Below, piece by piece: positions 14,103-23,665 of a DNA stretch of 64,000 bases. Within the stretch, counting starts at the first letter, position 1, and every line of letters starts with the position of its first letter. The notes beneath the pieces are model-generated. The model did no database searches. It was not told where the DNA came from and worked only from the letters and a program-made list of their open reading frames with translations. The stretch is taken from assembly GCA_017477505.1 (NCBI GenBank), contig JAFUVQ010000054.1, forward strand, positions 1 to 64,000, in the 5' to 3' direction. The DNA is from Eubacterium sp. (GTDB lineage Bacteria > Bacillota > Clostridia > Lachnospirales > Lachnospiraceae). Made by a program: the position numbers and the translations under genes.

Positions 14103-15047
14103 ATGAAATTTGAACATGTTTCAGTTTTGCTGAATGAGACTATAGACAATCTGAATATTAAACCGAACGGGATATATGTTGACGGTACTTTGGGAGGTGC
14201 CGGACATTCCTATGAGATAGCCAAAAGGCTGGGTGCCGGCGGAAGGCTTATAGGTATCGATCAGGACAGGGATGCCATAAATGCGGCATCGGAACGACTT
14301 GCCGAGTTCGGTGATAAGGTGACCATTGTAAAGAGCAATTTCTCTGAAATGGATATCATCCTCAGGGACCTGGGAGTTGATAAGGTTGACGGGATACTTC
14401 TTGATATAGGAGTTTCTTCCTTCCAGTTCGACAACCCGGAAAGGGGCTTCTCCTATAGGGAGGAAGCGCCGCTTGATATGAGGATGGACAGGAATCTGGG
14501 ACTTAGTGCTTACGAAGTTATAAACCAGTATGACGAAAGAGAACTGGTACGTATCTTCAGGGATTACGGCGAAGAGAAGTACGCGGTGCCTATCGCAAAG
14601 GCGATTGTAAAGAAGAGACAGGGAGGACCTGTCGAAACTACATTTGAATTAAATGACCTTATAAAGGAAGCACTGCCGGCGAAGGAAAAAGCCAAACCGG
14701 GCCATCCTTCCAAGAAGGTCTTCCAGGCACTTCGTATAGAGGTAAATGGAGAGCTGGATGTTCTGGAGAATTCTATAGATGGGATGATAGACCTCCTGAA
14801 TCCACATGGCAGACTGGCCATAATTACATTTCACAGTCTTGAAGACAGGATAGTGAAGCAGCTGTTCAAAAAGAACATGGATCCGTGTATATGTCCTCCG
14901 GATTTTCCGGTATGTGTATGCGGAAGAAAAAGTAAAGGCTTCGTAGTTACAAGGAAGCCGATAGTTCCTTCGGAGGAAGAACTTATAAGGAACAGAAGGG
15001 CAAAAAGCTCGAAACTCAGAGTTTTCGAGAGAGGCGCCTACGACTAA
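14103..15047 (+). CDS. rsmH: 16S rRNA (cytosine-1402-N4)-methyltransferase
   Basis: MraW/RsmH, 314 residues, methylates N4 of C1402 in the ribosomal P site. Family landmarks: [10 protein letters not shown] at the start, [13 protein letters not shown] (SAM motif I, about residue 27), [23 protein letters not shown] (about 95-117) and [18 protein letters not shown] near 240. The domain order is complete. The Cys-rich segment [15 protein letters not shown] is common in Firmicute RsmH. It is the second gene of the dcw cluster. Confidence 0.96.
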   Translation: MKFEHVSVLLNETIDNLNIKPNGIYVDGTLGGAGHSYEIAKRLGAGGRLIGIDQDRDAINAASERLAEFGDKVTIVKSNFSEMDIILRDLGVDKVDGILLDIGVSSFQFDNPERGFSYREEAPLDMRMDRNLGLSAYEVINQYDERELVRIFRDYGEEKYAVPIAKAIVKKRQGGPVETTFELNDLIKEALPAKEKAKPGHPSKKVFQALRIEVNGELDVLENSIDGMIDLLNPHGRLAIITFHSLEDRIVKQLFKKNMDPCICPPDFPVCVCGRKSKGFVVTRKPIVPSEEELIRNRRAKSSKLRVFERGAYD

Positions 15048-15083
15048 AAGGCTTAGGGAAAAGGCCATAAACGAGGGATAGGA

Positions 15084-15665
15084 ATGCAGGAAAGACGACA
15101 GAGAAGAAGAATGTACTACGTTGACGGGAGTACAGTAAGAAAAACTGAATATGAGGCATACCCTTCCAGAAAATATGACGGATATCCTGACAGAAGAAGA
15201 CGCGTTGATTATCCGGACAGAAGAGAAGAGAGACGTAAGCTTACCAGAGAAGAAGAGAAGAAGCTTGCAAAGAAGCAGAGAAATATCAAGGCCAACAAGA
15301 AGCACAAAGCTTTGATGGCCAGGAAGACTGCCAGATCACAGGCTTTCGATTTTACATACACGGCAATCATCGTGGTAGCTTTCCTTGTTATGGTTGCTTC
15401 CTGCGCATATATGCTGAGACTTGAGGAAAGAGTACGTGAGCAGGAGACAAATATTACAAAGCTGAGCAGTCAGCTTGATACACTCAAATCAGAGAATATG
15501 TCATATTCTGATTCTCTTGAAAATATGTATACACTGGATGAGATATATAAGATCGCGACCAGAGAACTTGGTATGGTATACAGTACAAAAGGTCAGATCA
15601 TATATTATGACAGTGCAAATGAAGATTATGTTACACAGTTTGAAGATGTACCTGAGGCAAAATAA
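15084..15665 (+). CDS. ftsL: Cell division protein FtsL-like
   Basis: A 193-residue bitopic protein in the FtsL position between rsmH and ftsI. It has an unusually long, highly charged cytoplasmic N-terminus (residues 1-90, Arg/Lys/Glu/Tyr-rich with YPDRR and YPSRK repeats), one membrane helix (92-111) and a periplasmic-side leucine-rich coiled coil (112-150), followed by a segment with IATRELGM typical of FtsL/DivIC proteins. FtsL joins DivIB/FtsQ and DivIC and activates the FtsW-FtsI synthase. Identification rests on position and topology more than on sequence. A terminator-like hairpin follows it. Confidence 0.8.
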   Translation: MQERRQRRRMYYVDGSTVRKTEYEAYPSRKYDGYPDRRRRVDYPDRREERRKLTREEEKKLAKKQRNIKANKKHKALMARKTARSQAFDFTYTAIIVVAFLVMVASCAYMLRLEERVREQETNITKLSSQLDTLKSENMSYSDSLENMYTLDEIYKIATRELGMVYSTKGQIIYYDSANEDYVTQFEDVPEAK

Positions 15666-15670
15666 AGGGT

Positions 15671-15705
15671 GAGTTCCCGGGATTTTGTCTCGGGAACTCT
15701 TTTTC
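15671..15705 (+). terminator. Intrinsic terminator between ftsL and ftsI
   Basis: GAGTTCCCG (15671-15679) pairs with CGGGAACTC (15691-15699), followed by TTTTTCTTT. It lies inside the division cluster, 6 bp after the ftsL stop codon, and could reduce expression of downstream genes. Confidence 0.75.
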
Positions 15706-15734
15706 TTTACAGCTTTGCATTCAGGAGATAGGGT

Positions 15735-17702
15735 ATGAAGAAAAGAAAGAAAAAGGTTTTCTTAAGAAGGATGAGGTTGCAGCTGGCGGTCGTAATGGTC
15801 GCATTTACGGTTTGCCTTGTCTTTTTAATTGCCAGAATAGTTTATATAAACCTTGTTTCCGGACCGAAATATAAGCAGAGGGTTCTGAACCAGAAGGGTT
15901 ATAACAGTGTTACCGTTCCATTTAAAAGAGGGGATATCATAGACCGAAACGGAACGGTTCTTGCTACGAGTAATAAAATATACAATCTTGTCATTGAACC
16001 GGCCAATATACTTCAAAGAGAAGAAAACAAAGAGGCTACGGTAAAAGCACTGAAGGAGTTTTTTGATATTACAGATGAGGAGATGACCGATTATCTGAAG
16101 GATGAAAAGTCATTTTATAAGGTCATCAGGAAGAAACTTGAGTATCCCGAGGTCAGGAAGTTTAAGGATTACTGTAAGGAAAGTGACGAAGGCCGAAAAG
16201 TCATTGGAGTATGGTTTGAAGAAGACTATGTAAGATATTATCCGTATAATGAAATGGCCTGCCATCTGCTGGGCTTTACCGTCAGCGGTAATCAGGGGCT
16301 CAGCGGTATCGAAGGTTATTACGATGACGAGCTGAATGGCGAACCCGGAAGAACTTACAGTTATATTAATAATGATTTCAATGTGGAGAACAGGACGGAA
16401 CCGGCATTAAACGGTTACAGTCTGGTTACTTCCCTTGATATAGAAGTTCAGAAAATTGTTCAGAAGAACTGCGAAGAGTACATGCAGCTCCTTGAAACAA
16501 AAAATGTATCGGTTCTTGTAATGGATCCAAATAATTGTGAAGTTCTGGCGATTTATAACTGCCATCAGTACGATCCGAATAAACCATATGATACGGAACC
16601 GATAAGATATCAGTTTAAAAATGAAGAGAACGGAAATCCGATGACAGATCAGGAATTTGAGGTTGCTCTGGCGTCGATGACAGATGCTGATGTGGTAGGT
16701 GATCTTGAAGAGGTCTGGAGGGATTACGCGGTAAGTGATAACTACGAGCCGGGTTCCACATATAAGACATTTACCATTTCAGGTGCAGTGGAAGAGAAGA
16801 AGGTAGCTCTTGAAGATCAGTTTTACTGTCAGGGTTATCTCCAGGTGGCAGATGCCACTATAAGATGCCACCATGTTACCGGTCACGGAATGGTTACTAC
16901 GGTTCAGGCACTTGAACAGTCCTGTAACCCCGCACTTATGCAGATAGCAAAGAAAGAGGGCAAAGAGGACTTTGATAAATATCAGAAACTGTTCGGCTTC
17001 GGACAGAGGACAAATATAGATCTTAACGGTGAACCGAGTGCGGCTACCCTTAATTCTCTCGTATATGATGTGGATTCACTTAATTCAGTTGAGCTTGCAA
17101 CATCATCCTTCGGACAGGGTGTTACGGTTACCATGATGCAGCTCGGTACGGCATTCTGTTCAGTTATAAATGGCGGTAATTATTATCAGCCTCATGTTGT
17201 TAAACAGATTATAGATTCGGATGGAAATGTAATTGAGAACAAAAAGAATGTTCTCGTAAGAAAAACCATTTCCGAAGAAACCTCAGACACCATGAAGGAA
17301 ATGCTCCGTGGAGTAGTTGTAAACGGTACAGGTAAGAAGGCTGCTGTTGAAGGTTACTCCATAGGCGGAAAAACAGGTACCGCGGAGAAACTTCCAAGAG
17401 GACAGCGTAAGTACATCCTTTCATTTATAGGTTTTGCGCCTGTTGAAAATCCTGAAGTTGTTATCTACTGTCTGGTGGATGAACCTGATCCGGACAGTCA
17501 GTATTTCACAAGTACAGGTTGTATACTTTTCAATATGATAGCAGAAGACCTGCTGCCATATCTGAATATTTATAAAGAAGAAACAGATAATACCGATCCA
17601 TTTGCAGGGGGTCAGCAGATTACTACTGAAGTGACTACCGAAGCTGTTGAAGAGCAGCCGGCTGTATTTGCAACCGGAACAGACGCCCAGCAGGGACCGT
17701 AA
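15735..17702 (+). CDS. ftsI: Class B penicillin-binding protein (FtsI/PBP2B/SpoVD-like)
   Basis: A 655-residue transpeptidase that cross-links septal peptidoglycan. Short basic N-terminus, membrane helix at 15-38, dimerisation domain ~50-220 (FKRGDIIDRNGTVLA), and transpeptidase domain with STYK (catalytic S341, K344), SCN (396-398) and KTGTAEK (546-). No PASTA domain follows; instead there is a Thr/Glu-rich tail of ~50 residues. Lack of PASTA is more like division PBP2B/FtsI than SpoVD, but the two cannot be separated firmly. The ATG has AGGAGATAGGGT upstream. mraY and murE/murF, which normally come next, are missing here. Confidence 0.9.
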   Translation: MKKRKKKVFLRRMRLQLAVVMVAFTVCLVFLIARIVYINLVSGPKYKQRVLNQKGYNSVTVPFKRGDIIDRNGTVLATSNKIYNLVIEPANILQREENKEATVKALKEFFDITDEEMTDYLKDEKSFYKVIRKKLEYPEVRKFKDYCKESDEGRKVIGVWFEEDYVRYYPYNEMACHLLGFTVSGNQGLSGIEGYYDDELNGEPGRTYSYINNDFNVENRTEPALNGYSLVTSLDIEVQKIVQKNCEEYMQLLETKNVSVLVMDPNNCEVLAIYNCHQYDPNKPYDTEPIRYQFKNEENGNPMTDQEFEVALASMTDADVVGDLEEVWRDYAVSDNYEPGSTYKTFTISGAVEEKKVALEDQFYCQGYLQVADATIRCHHVTGHGMVTTVQALEQSCNPALMQIAKKEGKEDFDKYQKLFGFGQRTNIDLNGEPSAATLNSLVYDVDSLNSVELATSSFGQGVTVTMMQLGTAFCSVINGGNYYQPHVVKQIIDSDGNVIENKKNVLVRKTISEETSDTMKEMLRGVVVNGTGKKAAVEGYSIGGKTGTAEKLPRGQRKYILSFIGFAPVENPEVVIYCLVDEPDPDSQYFTSTGCILFNMIAEDLLPYLNIYKEETDNTDPFAGGQQITTEVTTEAVEEQPAVFATGTDAQQGP

Positions 17703-17753
17703 TCCTGAGTATATTATGATGAGCCGGTTTACGGAAGTCAAAAGGAGATAAAA

Positions 17754-19103
17754 ATGTTTAAAAATGTATGTATCGCAGGTGCAGGAAAGAGCGGAAAGGC
17801 AGCAGCGGCCCTTCTGATAAGAAATGGTGCCGGAGTTACAATATTCGATCAGAATAAGGAACTTGATACTGAAGCTGTAAGAAAGGATATCGAAGGCGGT
17901 GAAAAAGTAGATTTCATGCTGGGTGATATGGATGATGAATTCATCAAGGGACTTTCACTTTTCGTGATAAGCCCGGGTATTCCATGCGATGCAGATTTTG
18001 TAAATAAAGTAAGAGGTAACAATATCCCTATATGGGGCGAGATAGAGCTGGCGTATTATTTTTCAAAAGGTACTATAGCTGCTATCACAGGAACAAATGG
18101 AAAGACGACAACTACAACGCTTGTGGGGGAGATATTTAAAGCGTACAAAGATGATAGTATCGTAGTTGGCAATATAGGGATTCCATTTACAGAATATGCT
18201 GACCGTTGTAATGAGGGAATGCTGGTGGCAGCTGAGATAAGCAGCTTCCAGTTAGAGACGGTTCATACCTTCAGACCTCATGTGTCAGCTATTCTGAACC
18301 TGACCCCTGATCACCTCAACCGTCATTATACATTTGATAATTATGCCCGCGTAAAGTTTGACATCAGTATGAATCAGACAGAAGACGATTACGCGGTACT
18401 TAATTATGATGACTCAGAGGTTCGTGCAAGGGAAAATCTTATAAAGAATGCGAAGATCATTTATTTCAGCAGAAAGGAAGAACTGCAGGAGGGTGTCTTC
18501 GTAAAGGACGGAAAGGTTGTTGTCCGCGAAAAAGGAAATGACATTGAGATTCTTTCACTTAAGGATGTAAAGATCCTTGGTGACCATAATGTGGAAAATG
18601 TACTTGCAGCAGTTGCCATCACTCATTATATGGGCATACCTGCTGACATAATTGAAAAAGTCATAACAGCCTTCCAGGGAGTTGAGCACAGGATAGAATA
18701 TGTAAGGACTCTGAATGGAGTCAAATATTATAATGACTCAAAGGGAACCAATCCGGATGCTGCCATAAAGGGCATTAAGGCTATGCCGGGTCCTACCTAT
18801 CTTATAGGCGGTGGTTATGATAAGAAATCAGAGTTCGATGAATGGATAGAAGCCTTTGACGGTAAGGTAAAGGCACTGGTTCTTTTGGGTGCTACAAAGG
18901 ATAAGATCGCGGAGACTGCCAGACGCCTTGGCTTCAATGATATAGTCATGGTGGCAGATCTGAAGGAAGCAGTGGCTTACTGTGCGGAGCATGCTAAGGA
19001 CGGGGATAATGTCCTGCTTTCACCGGCATGCGCAAGCTGGGATATGTTTAAAAGCTATGAACAGCGTGGTGAGCTCTTTAAAGAGTATGTAAATGAATTA
19101 TAA
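17754..19103 (+). CDS. murD: UDP-N-acetylmuramoylalanine--D-glutamate ligase
   Basis: MurD adds D-Glu to UDP-MurNAc-L-Ala. 449 residues, normal length. N-terminal Rossmann-like UDP-binding part with GAGKSGKAAA (9-18), ATP loop TGTNGKTTTT (112-121), central HRIEYVRTLNGVKYYNDSKGTNP (family signature with the NDSKGTN motif) and C-terminal LLSPACASWDMFKSYEQRGELF. ATG 17754 is preceded by AAAAGGAGATA. Sits between ftsI and ftsW without mraY in between. Confidence 0.96.
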   Translation: MFKNVCIAGAGKSGKAAAALLIRNGAGVTIFDQNKELDTEAVRKDIEGGEKVDFMLGDMDDEFIKGLSLFVISPGIPCDADFVNKVRGNNIPIWGEIELAYYFSKGTIAAITGTNGKTTTTTLVGEIFKAYKDDSIVVGNIGIPFTEYADRCNEGMLVAAEISSFQLETVHTFRPHVSAILNLTPDHLNRHYTFDNYARVKFDISMNQTEDDYAVLNYDDSEVRARENLIKNAKIIYFSRKEELQEGVFVKDGKVVVREKGNDIEILSLKDVKILGDHNVENVLAAVAITHYMGIPADIIEKVITAFQGVEHRIEYVRTLNGVKYYNDSKGTNPDAAIKGIKAMPGPTYLIGGGYDKKSEFDEWIEAFDGKVKALVLLGATKDKIAETARRLGFNDIVMVADLKEAVAYCAEHAKDGDNVLLSPACASWDMFKSYEQRGELFKEYVNEL

Positions 19104-19191
19104 ATGCATTTGAACCCGCCTGATCGCGTTAGGCAGTATGCTTCACATCGGGCGACAATATTCATGAAAAGAAAGTAAGGGAAGCTTCGTA

Positions 19192-20382
19192 ATGGCAAGA
19201 AGAACGGCAGGGAGAAAGGAAGTAAAAGAGAATAAGAAGCCTCGGAAGAGCAGGCTCATCCTTGTCAGTGGAACGTATTTTGATTATCCGCTTCTCTTTC
19301 TTATTGTTTTTCTTGCCGGTATGGGACTTCTGATGGTATACAGCGCAAGTTACTATGCAAGTACCATAAAGTATAATGACAGCTCATTTTTCTTTATGAA
19401 GCAGCTGAAGATCAGTCTTGCGGGCCTTGCAGTTATGCTTGTGGTATCATGTATCAAATATCAGATTTATAATACTAAGCTTATATATCTGGGACTTTTG
19501 CTCGGAGGAGTGCTGATGGTACTCCTTAAACTGAAGGGAAAAGAAGTAAACGGTTCTCAGAGATGGCTCATTATAGGAGGCGTAAGTATACAGCCTTCGG
19601 AGATCATCAAGATAGTGCTTATACTTTTTGTGGCATATCTTCTGACGCAGTATTCCGGTGAACTTAACACTCTTTGGGGAAGTGCCAAGATACTGTTTAT
19701 ACCATTGATATTCGTTGTACTTATAGCTATAGAGAATCTTTCGTCAGCTATCATCTGCTTTGCAATCATCATGGTAATGTTCTTCGTTGCGACTCCTAAA
19801 CCATTCATGGTTATAGGTCTGGGTCTGTTCGGACTGGCACTTCTTGTAGGAAGTGTTTTCATGGTTGGTTACAGAAGCAGCCGTATAGATGCCTGGCTTC
19901 ATCCTGAAACAGCTGATAAAGGTTATCAGGTTATGCAGTCTCTGTATGCAGTCGGAAGCGGCGGACTTTTCGGAAGAGGGCTGGGGCAGAGCATCCAGAA
20001 AATGGGATTTGTTCCGGAGGCATATAATGATATGATATTCTCCATTATCTGTGAGGAGCTCGGAGTTATAGGAGCGGCGGGAATAATAATAGTATTCATA
20101 ATGCTTCTCTGGAGACTTAAGTTTATCGTAGAGGGAGCGCCTGACAGATTCGGAGCATTTATAGTCGTAGGCGTTATCGCTCATATCGCAGTTCAGGTTA
20201 TAGTAAATATCGGTGTTGTTACAAATACCATTCCTAATACGGGAGTTACGCTTCCGTTTATCAGTTACGGCGGTACATCGCTTCTTCTGCTGCTTGCGGA
20301 GATGGGTATAGTGCTTGCGGTTTCGAAGCAGATAAGACCGGCGAAGAACATTGATGAAGAAACCGGTTTACAGAATGGCTGA
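19192..20382 (+). CDS. ftsW: FtsW peptidoglycan polymerase
   Basis: SEDS-family glycosyltransferase, 396 residues, about ten membrane helices. Visible signatures are GLLMVYSASY (first helix), NGSQRWL, QPSEI..I (SEDS motif), the large loop with GYQVMQSLYAVGSGGLFGRGLGQS, and the C-terminal NTGVTLPFISYGGTSLL. Polymerises lipid II together with the class B PBP encoded upstream. Cytoplasmic N-terminus is basic (residues 1-22). It could be called SpoVE in spore formers; no sporulation genes are seen here. Confidence 0.94.
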   Translation: MARRTAGRKEVKENKKPRKSRLILVSGTYFDYPLLFLIVFLAGMGLLMVYSASYYASTIKYNDSSFFFMKQLKISLAGLAVMLVVSCIKYQIYNTKLIYLGLLLGGVLMVLLKLKGKEVNGSQRWLIIGGVSIQPSEIIKIVLILFVAYLLTQYSGELNTLWGSAKILFIPLIFVVLIAIENLSSAIICFAIIMVMFFVATPKPFMVIGLGLFGLALLVGSVFMVGYRSSRIDAWLHPETADKGYQVMQSLYAVGSGGLFGRGLGQSIQKMGFVPEAYNDMIFSIICEELGVIGAAGIIIVFIMLLWRLKFIVEGAPDRFGAFIVVGVIAHIAVQVIVNIGVVTNTIPNTGVTLPFISYGGTSLLLLLAEMGIVLAVSKQIRPAKNIDEETGLQNG

Positions 20383-20426
20383 GATGTCATTTTCTGATAA
20401 TATAAATGAATAAAGAGAGTAGAGTT

Positions 20427-21320
20427 ATGAAGAAATGGATCATACTCGGCATCATAGTTTTCGTGCTTCTTGGAACGGGGATTTACCTTTCAACCTACAC
20501 GCTTGAAGAGATAGAGGTTGTTGGCTGTGTTTTTTCCTCAGAGGAGGATGTGAAAACTGCTGTTGAAAATGCCGCAAAAATGAATAATACTCTGTATCTC
20601 TATCTTCAGCTAAGAATGCATGATATAGAAAATGTGCCCTTTGTTTCCGGGACGGATATAGATTTTGTCTCGAAGAATTCGGTACGTGTTACGGTATATG
20701 AAAAGAAACTGGCCGGATGCATAAGGTATATGGACAGTTATGTTTATTTTGATAATGATGGAAATGTGCTTGAGTCCTCTTATGAGCTTAAGGACGGGGT
20801 GCCCAATATAGAAGGTCTTGAAGTGTCGAGCTGGGAAGTAGGGCATAAGCTTCCTATTAAAAATGAGAATCGTTTTAACCGTATACTTAATATTACGCAG
20901 CTCATAGATAAATATCAGCTGGATATAGATGATATACATTTTACAAAAGATGATGAGATAATATTTACCCATGGTGATATTCGTATCGAGATAGGTGACG
21001 GAAGTAATCTTTCGGTGCAGATGATGAATCTCGGAAGTATCCTGGAGGGCCTGGAGGGAAAGAAAGGAACTCTTTATATGAAGGATTTCAGTACCAGTAC
21101 CAGCAGGGCAAGCTTCAAGGCAGCTCAGCCGGCTGGTGAAAATGCCGGGGTTCCGGGCGAGGATAACACGGGAGATACCACCGGAGATACACCCGATAAT
21201 ACGAACGGGGATACACCCAATAATACGAACGGGGATACACCTGTCGATACCACGGAGACTACCACCGAACAGGTTGATGAGACCGCTCCTGCAGACGGTA
21301 ATAACCTGCCTGAAGGTTAG
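20427..21320 (+). CDS. ftsQ: Cell division protein FtsQ/DivIB
   Basis: Bitopic division protein, 297 residues from ATG 20427 (AAAGAGAG seven nt upstream; the earlier in-frame ATG at 20406 has none). One membrane helix (4-25) is followed by the POTRA domain beginning YTLEEIEVVGCVFSSEEDV and a beta domain. The last ~60 residues are low complexity, Asn/Asp/Thr/Gly/Pro-rich, encoded partly by a 24-bp tandem repeat, on the outer face. FtsQ/DivIB binds FtsL and DivIC. murG, commonly between ftsW and ftsQ, is missing. Confidence 0.85.
   Translation: MKKWIILGIIVFVLLGTGIYLSTYTLEEIEVVGCVFSSEEDVKTAVENAAKMNNTLYLYLQLRMHDIENVPFVSGTDIDFVSKNSVRVTVYEKKLAGCIRYMDSYVYFDNDGNVLESSYELKDGVPNIEGLEVSSWEVGHKLPIKNENRFNRILNITQLIDKYQLDIDDIHFTKDDEIIFTHGDIRIEIGDGSNLSVQMMNLGSILEGLEGKKGTLYMKDFSTSTSRASFKAAQPAGENAGVPGEDNTGDTTGDTPDNTNGDTPNNTNGDTPVDTTETTTEQVDETAPADGNNLPEG
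21189..21236 (+). repeat. 24-bp tandem repeat in the ftsQ tail
   Basis: Two near-identical 24-bp units (21189-21212 and 21213-21236), beginning ACACCC and ending ACGGGGAT, encode TP(D/N)NTNGD twice; partial units flank them. Confidence 0.85.
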
Positions 21321-21409
21321 TAAAAATATCAAAATGCTATTGATTTATTATGTAAATCATATTATTATATACATTGGTTTATTAGAAAAAAGCCGCAAGC
21401 GGCATACTT

Positions 21410-21418
21410 TGTTATAAT
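21410..21418 (+). promoter_or_regulatory. Extended -10 promoter of ftsZ
   Basis: TGTTATAAT at 21410-21418 is a perfect extended -10 (TGnTATAAT) with no good -35; a short hairpin GCCGC-AAG-CGGC (about 21392-21403) lies upstream. It would give ftsZ its own transcript, 30 bp before the start codon. Confidence 0.5.
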
Positions 21419-21449
21419 TAAGTAAGATTAATATAAGGAGGAAGGAACC

Positions 21450-22682
21450 TTGCTTGAAATAAAGTCAAATGATGAGAAGAACCCTGCACGAATCCTGGTC
21501 ATAGGAGTTGGTGGAGCAGGAAATAATGCAGTTAACAGAATGATCGATGAGAATGTTGAGGGTGTTGAGCTTATTGCTATAAATACAGATAAGCAGGCGC
21601 TTTCACTCAGCAGGGCTACGACAAAGATTCAGATAGGTGAGAAGCTTACCAAGGGTCTTGGTGCAGGTGCTAAGCCTGAGATCGGAGCTTCAGCTGTTGA
21701 GGAAAACAGAGAAGAGATAAATGATATCATAAAGGATGCGGACATGGTGTTCGTAACCTGCGGTATGGGTGGCGGAACCGGTACAGGTGCTGCTCCTATA
21801 GTTGCAGAGATAGCAAGGAACCTTGGAATCCTTACTGTTGGTGTAGTAACAAAGCCATTTACATTTGAAGGAAAGCCTCGTATGGCAAATGCCATGAATG
21901 GTATCGCAAAGCTCAGCGAAAACGTTGATACACTTATTGTTATACCAAATGATAAGCTCCTTCAGATATGTGATAAGAGAACAAGTATTCCGGATGCTCT
22001 TAAGAAGGCAGATGAAGTTCTTCAGCAGGGTGTTCAGGGTGTTACAGACCTTATCAATAAGCCGGGTCTTATCAACCTCGACTTTGCGGATATTCAGACA
22101 GTTATGCGTGATAAGGGTATCGCTCATATCGGTATCGGTACAGGCAGCGGCGACAACAAGGCAGTTGATGCCATCAAGTCAGCTATGGATTCACCGCTTC
22201 TTGAGACAACAGTTGATGGTGCTTCAGATATCATCGTTAACTTCTCAGGTAATATCGGAATCGTTGAAGCATACGATGCGATCACATATCTTACAGAGGT
22301 TGCCGGTGAGAATGCAAATATTATCTTCGGTACAGTTGATAATGATGTTGTCGGCGAGGATGTAAGCATCACAATCATCGCTACAGGACTTGAGAATGAT
22401 CGTGAGTCTTCAGTAAGCATCAAGCCTACTACTGTAAGAAGCTCAGTGGTTACACCGCCTCCTTCAGCTCCGGTTGAGCCTGCATCAACTTCAACAACAC
22501 TTAAGTCTCCTTCATTTGGTGGAAGTCAGGCAAAGGTTACACCTGTTCCGCTTAAGCTTGGAAATACTCCTATTAAGCCGGCAGTAACTGCTGCTCCTGA
22601 AGAGAAATCCGAACCGGAAGCACCTAGAAGTGAGTCATCAAGCAATAATATTCAGATTCCTGCATTTCTTCGTAAAGGCTAG
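21450..22682 (+). CDS. ftsZ: Cell division GTPase FtsZ
   Basis: Tubulin-like GTPase that forms the division ring. 410 residues. GTP-binding [11 protein letters not shown] (21-31), tubulin signature GGGTGTG (107-113), and the synergy-loop region in the C-terminal domain are present. A disordered Pro/Ser/Thr linker (~325-395) leads to the C-terminal peptide [10 protein letters not shown], which binds FtsA/SepF/ZipA-type partners. The start is TTG 21450 with AAGGAGG at 21436-21442; no upstream ATG is in frame. No ftsA precedes it, as is usual for Clostridia that rely on SepF. A terminator follows. Confidence 0.97.
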   Translation: MLEIKSNDEKNPARILVIGVGGAGNNAVNRMIDENVEGVELIAINTDKQALSLSRATTKIQIGEKLTKGLGAGAKPEIGASAVEENREEINDIIKDADMVFVTCGMGGGTGTGAAPIVAEIARNLGILTVGVVTKPFTFEGKPRMANAMNGIAKLSENVDTLIVIPNDKLLQICDKRTSIPDALKKADEVLQQGVQGVTDLINKPGLINLDFADIQTVMRDKGIAHIGIGTGSGDNKAVDAIKSAMDSPLLETTVDGASDIIVNFSGNIGIVEAYDAITYLTEVAGENANIIFGTVDNDVVGEDVSITIIATGLENDRESSVSIKPTTVRSSVVTPPPSAPVEPASTSTTLKSPSFGGSQAKVTPVPLKLGNTPIKPAVTAAPEEKSEPEAPRSESSSNNIQIPAFLRKG

Positions 22683-22693
22683 GATATAAAAAG

Positions 22694-22728
22694 AAAAGCT
22701 TCTGCTGAAAGGCGGAAGCTTTTCTTTT
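22694..22728 (+). terminator. Terminator after ftsZ
   Basis: AAAAGCTTCTGC (22694-22705) pairs with GCGGAAGCTTTT (22712-22723; one U-G pair), then TCTTTTG. It closes the division cluster. Confidence 0.85.
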
Positions 22729-22769
22729 GACCGTTGGAAGGAGGGTAAACCATCCCCATTCGATTTGCC

Positions 22770-22798
22770 TTGTGCTAAGTCAAGTAAGATGGTATAAT
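22770..22798 (+). promoter_or_regulatory. Promoter of the glycosyltransferase gene
   Basis: TTGTGC (22770-22775), 17-nt spacer, TATAAT (22793-22798), followed by a small GGAAGC/GCTTCC hairpin at 22812-22827 in the leader. Confidence 0.6.
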
Positions 22799-22851
22799 CC
22801 ATTTGTTTATCCGGAAGCGGGGCTTCCGAACTACAAAAAGTCTTCCAATGG

Positions 22852-23634
22852 ATGCATACTATGAAACAATATGATGAAAATGATAAGGTAAGTGTAATCA
22901 TACCTATTTACAAGAATAACGACACCATAAAGATGGCTGCTATGTCGGCAGCTGCTCAGACTGGTGTTTTTACTGAGCTTATTTTAGTGGACAATGGCCG
23001 CACTCTCGACAAAACTGTTTTAGAGAGTCTTATCAGAGAGTATGATGTTAAGATAGTAGATATCGAGAAGAATATAGGACCTTCCGATGGAAGAAATGAG
23101 GGCGTTAAGGCTGCAACCGGCAGATACGTTGCTTTTCTCGATGCGGATGATTGGTGGGAGAAGGATAAGCTTCTTAAGGAACTTAATCTGATCAAGAGGG
23201 TCAGAGGGGATAAAGGTGCTCCGAAGATAGTGTTTACAGCGCGCCAGCTTTATACACATGACGGAAAAGATACCGGACGAATGGTTCACTGTGATAGAAT
23301 AGTCACTTATAAGACTCTCCTTAAATCAAACCAGATCAATTGTTCTTCAGTACTTCTTCTTCGTGATTTAATGCTGAAGTATCCTATGGTGAGGGATGAT
23401 CTTCATGAGGATTATATCTGCTGGCTCAGTATACTCCGTGATGGCGGGTATGCGGCAGGGCTGGATGAACCGCTGCTCTGCTACAGAATGCGTAGAGACA
23501 GTAAATCCGGAACTAAGTTTAAATCGGCAAAGATGACATACGGCGTATATAAATATATGGGAATTCCGCTTATCGGAAGACTTATATATATGTGCTCATA
23601 TGCATTCAGCGGATTCCGGAAATACTTTGGTTAG
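22852..23634 (+). CDS. Family 2 glycosyltransferase
   Basis: A 260-residue GT-A fold enzyme. VSVIIPIYKNNDTI (residues ~13-26) is the nucleotide-sugar entry strand, NIGPSDGRNEGVKAATGRYV is the typical middle, and FLDADDWW supplies the DxD metal-binding site (about residue 100); the C-terminal half has HEDYICWLSIL, a variant of the catalytic ED motif. The closest family pattern is TuaG/WfgS-like sugar transferases for teichuronic acid or capsule; no sugar or acceptor can be named. There is no clear ribosome binding site at ATG 22852 or at ATG 22861, so the start is uncertain. Monocistronic or leading the next gene 31 bp away. Confidence 0.85.
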   Translation: MHTMKQYDENDKVSVIIPIYKNNDTIKMAAMSAAAQTGVFTELILVDNGRTLDKTVLESLIREYDVKIVDIEKNIGPSDGRNEGVKAATGRYVAFLDADDWWEKDKLLKELNLIKRVRGDKGAPKIVFTARQLYTHDGKDTGRMVHCDRIVTYKTLLKSNQINCSSVLLLRDLMLKYPMVRDDLHEDYICWLSILRDGGYAAGLDEPLLCYRMRRDSKSGTKFKSAKMTYGVYKYMGIPLIGRLIYMCSYAFSGFRKYFG

Positions 23635-23665
23635 TGTCATTGATTATTCGGGAGATTTGATATAA

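Noticed and set aside
22124..22423. 99-codon minus-strand frame within ftsZ
   Set aside because: Shadow of the FtsZ coding frame, no independent signals.
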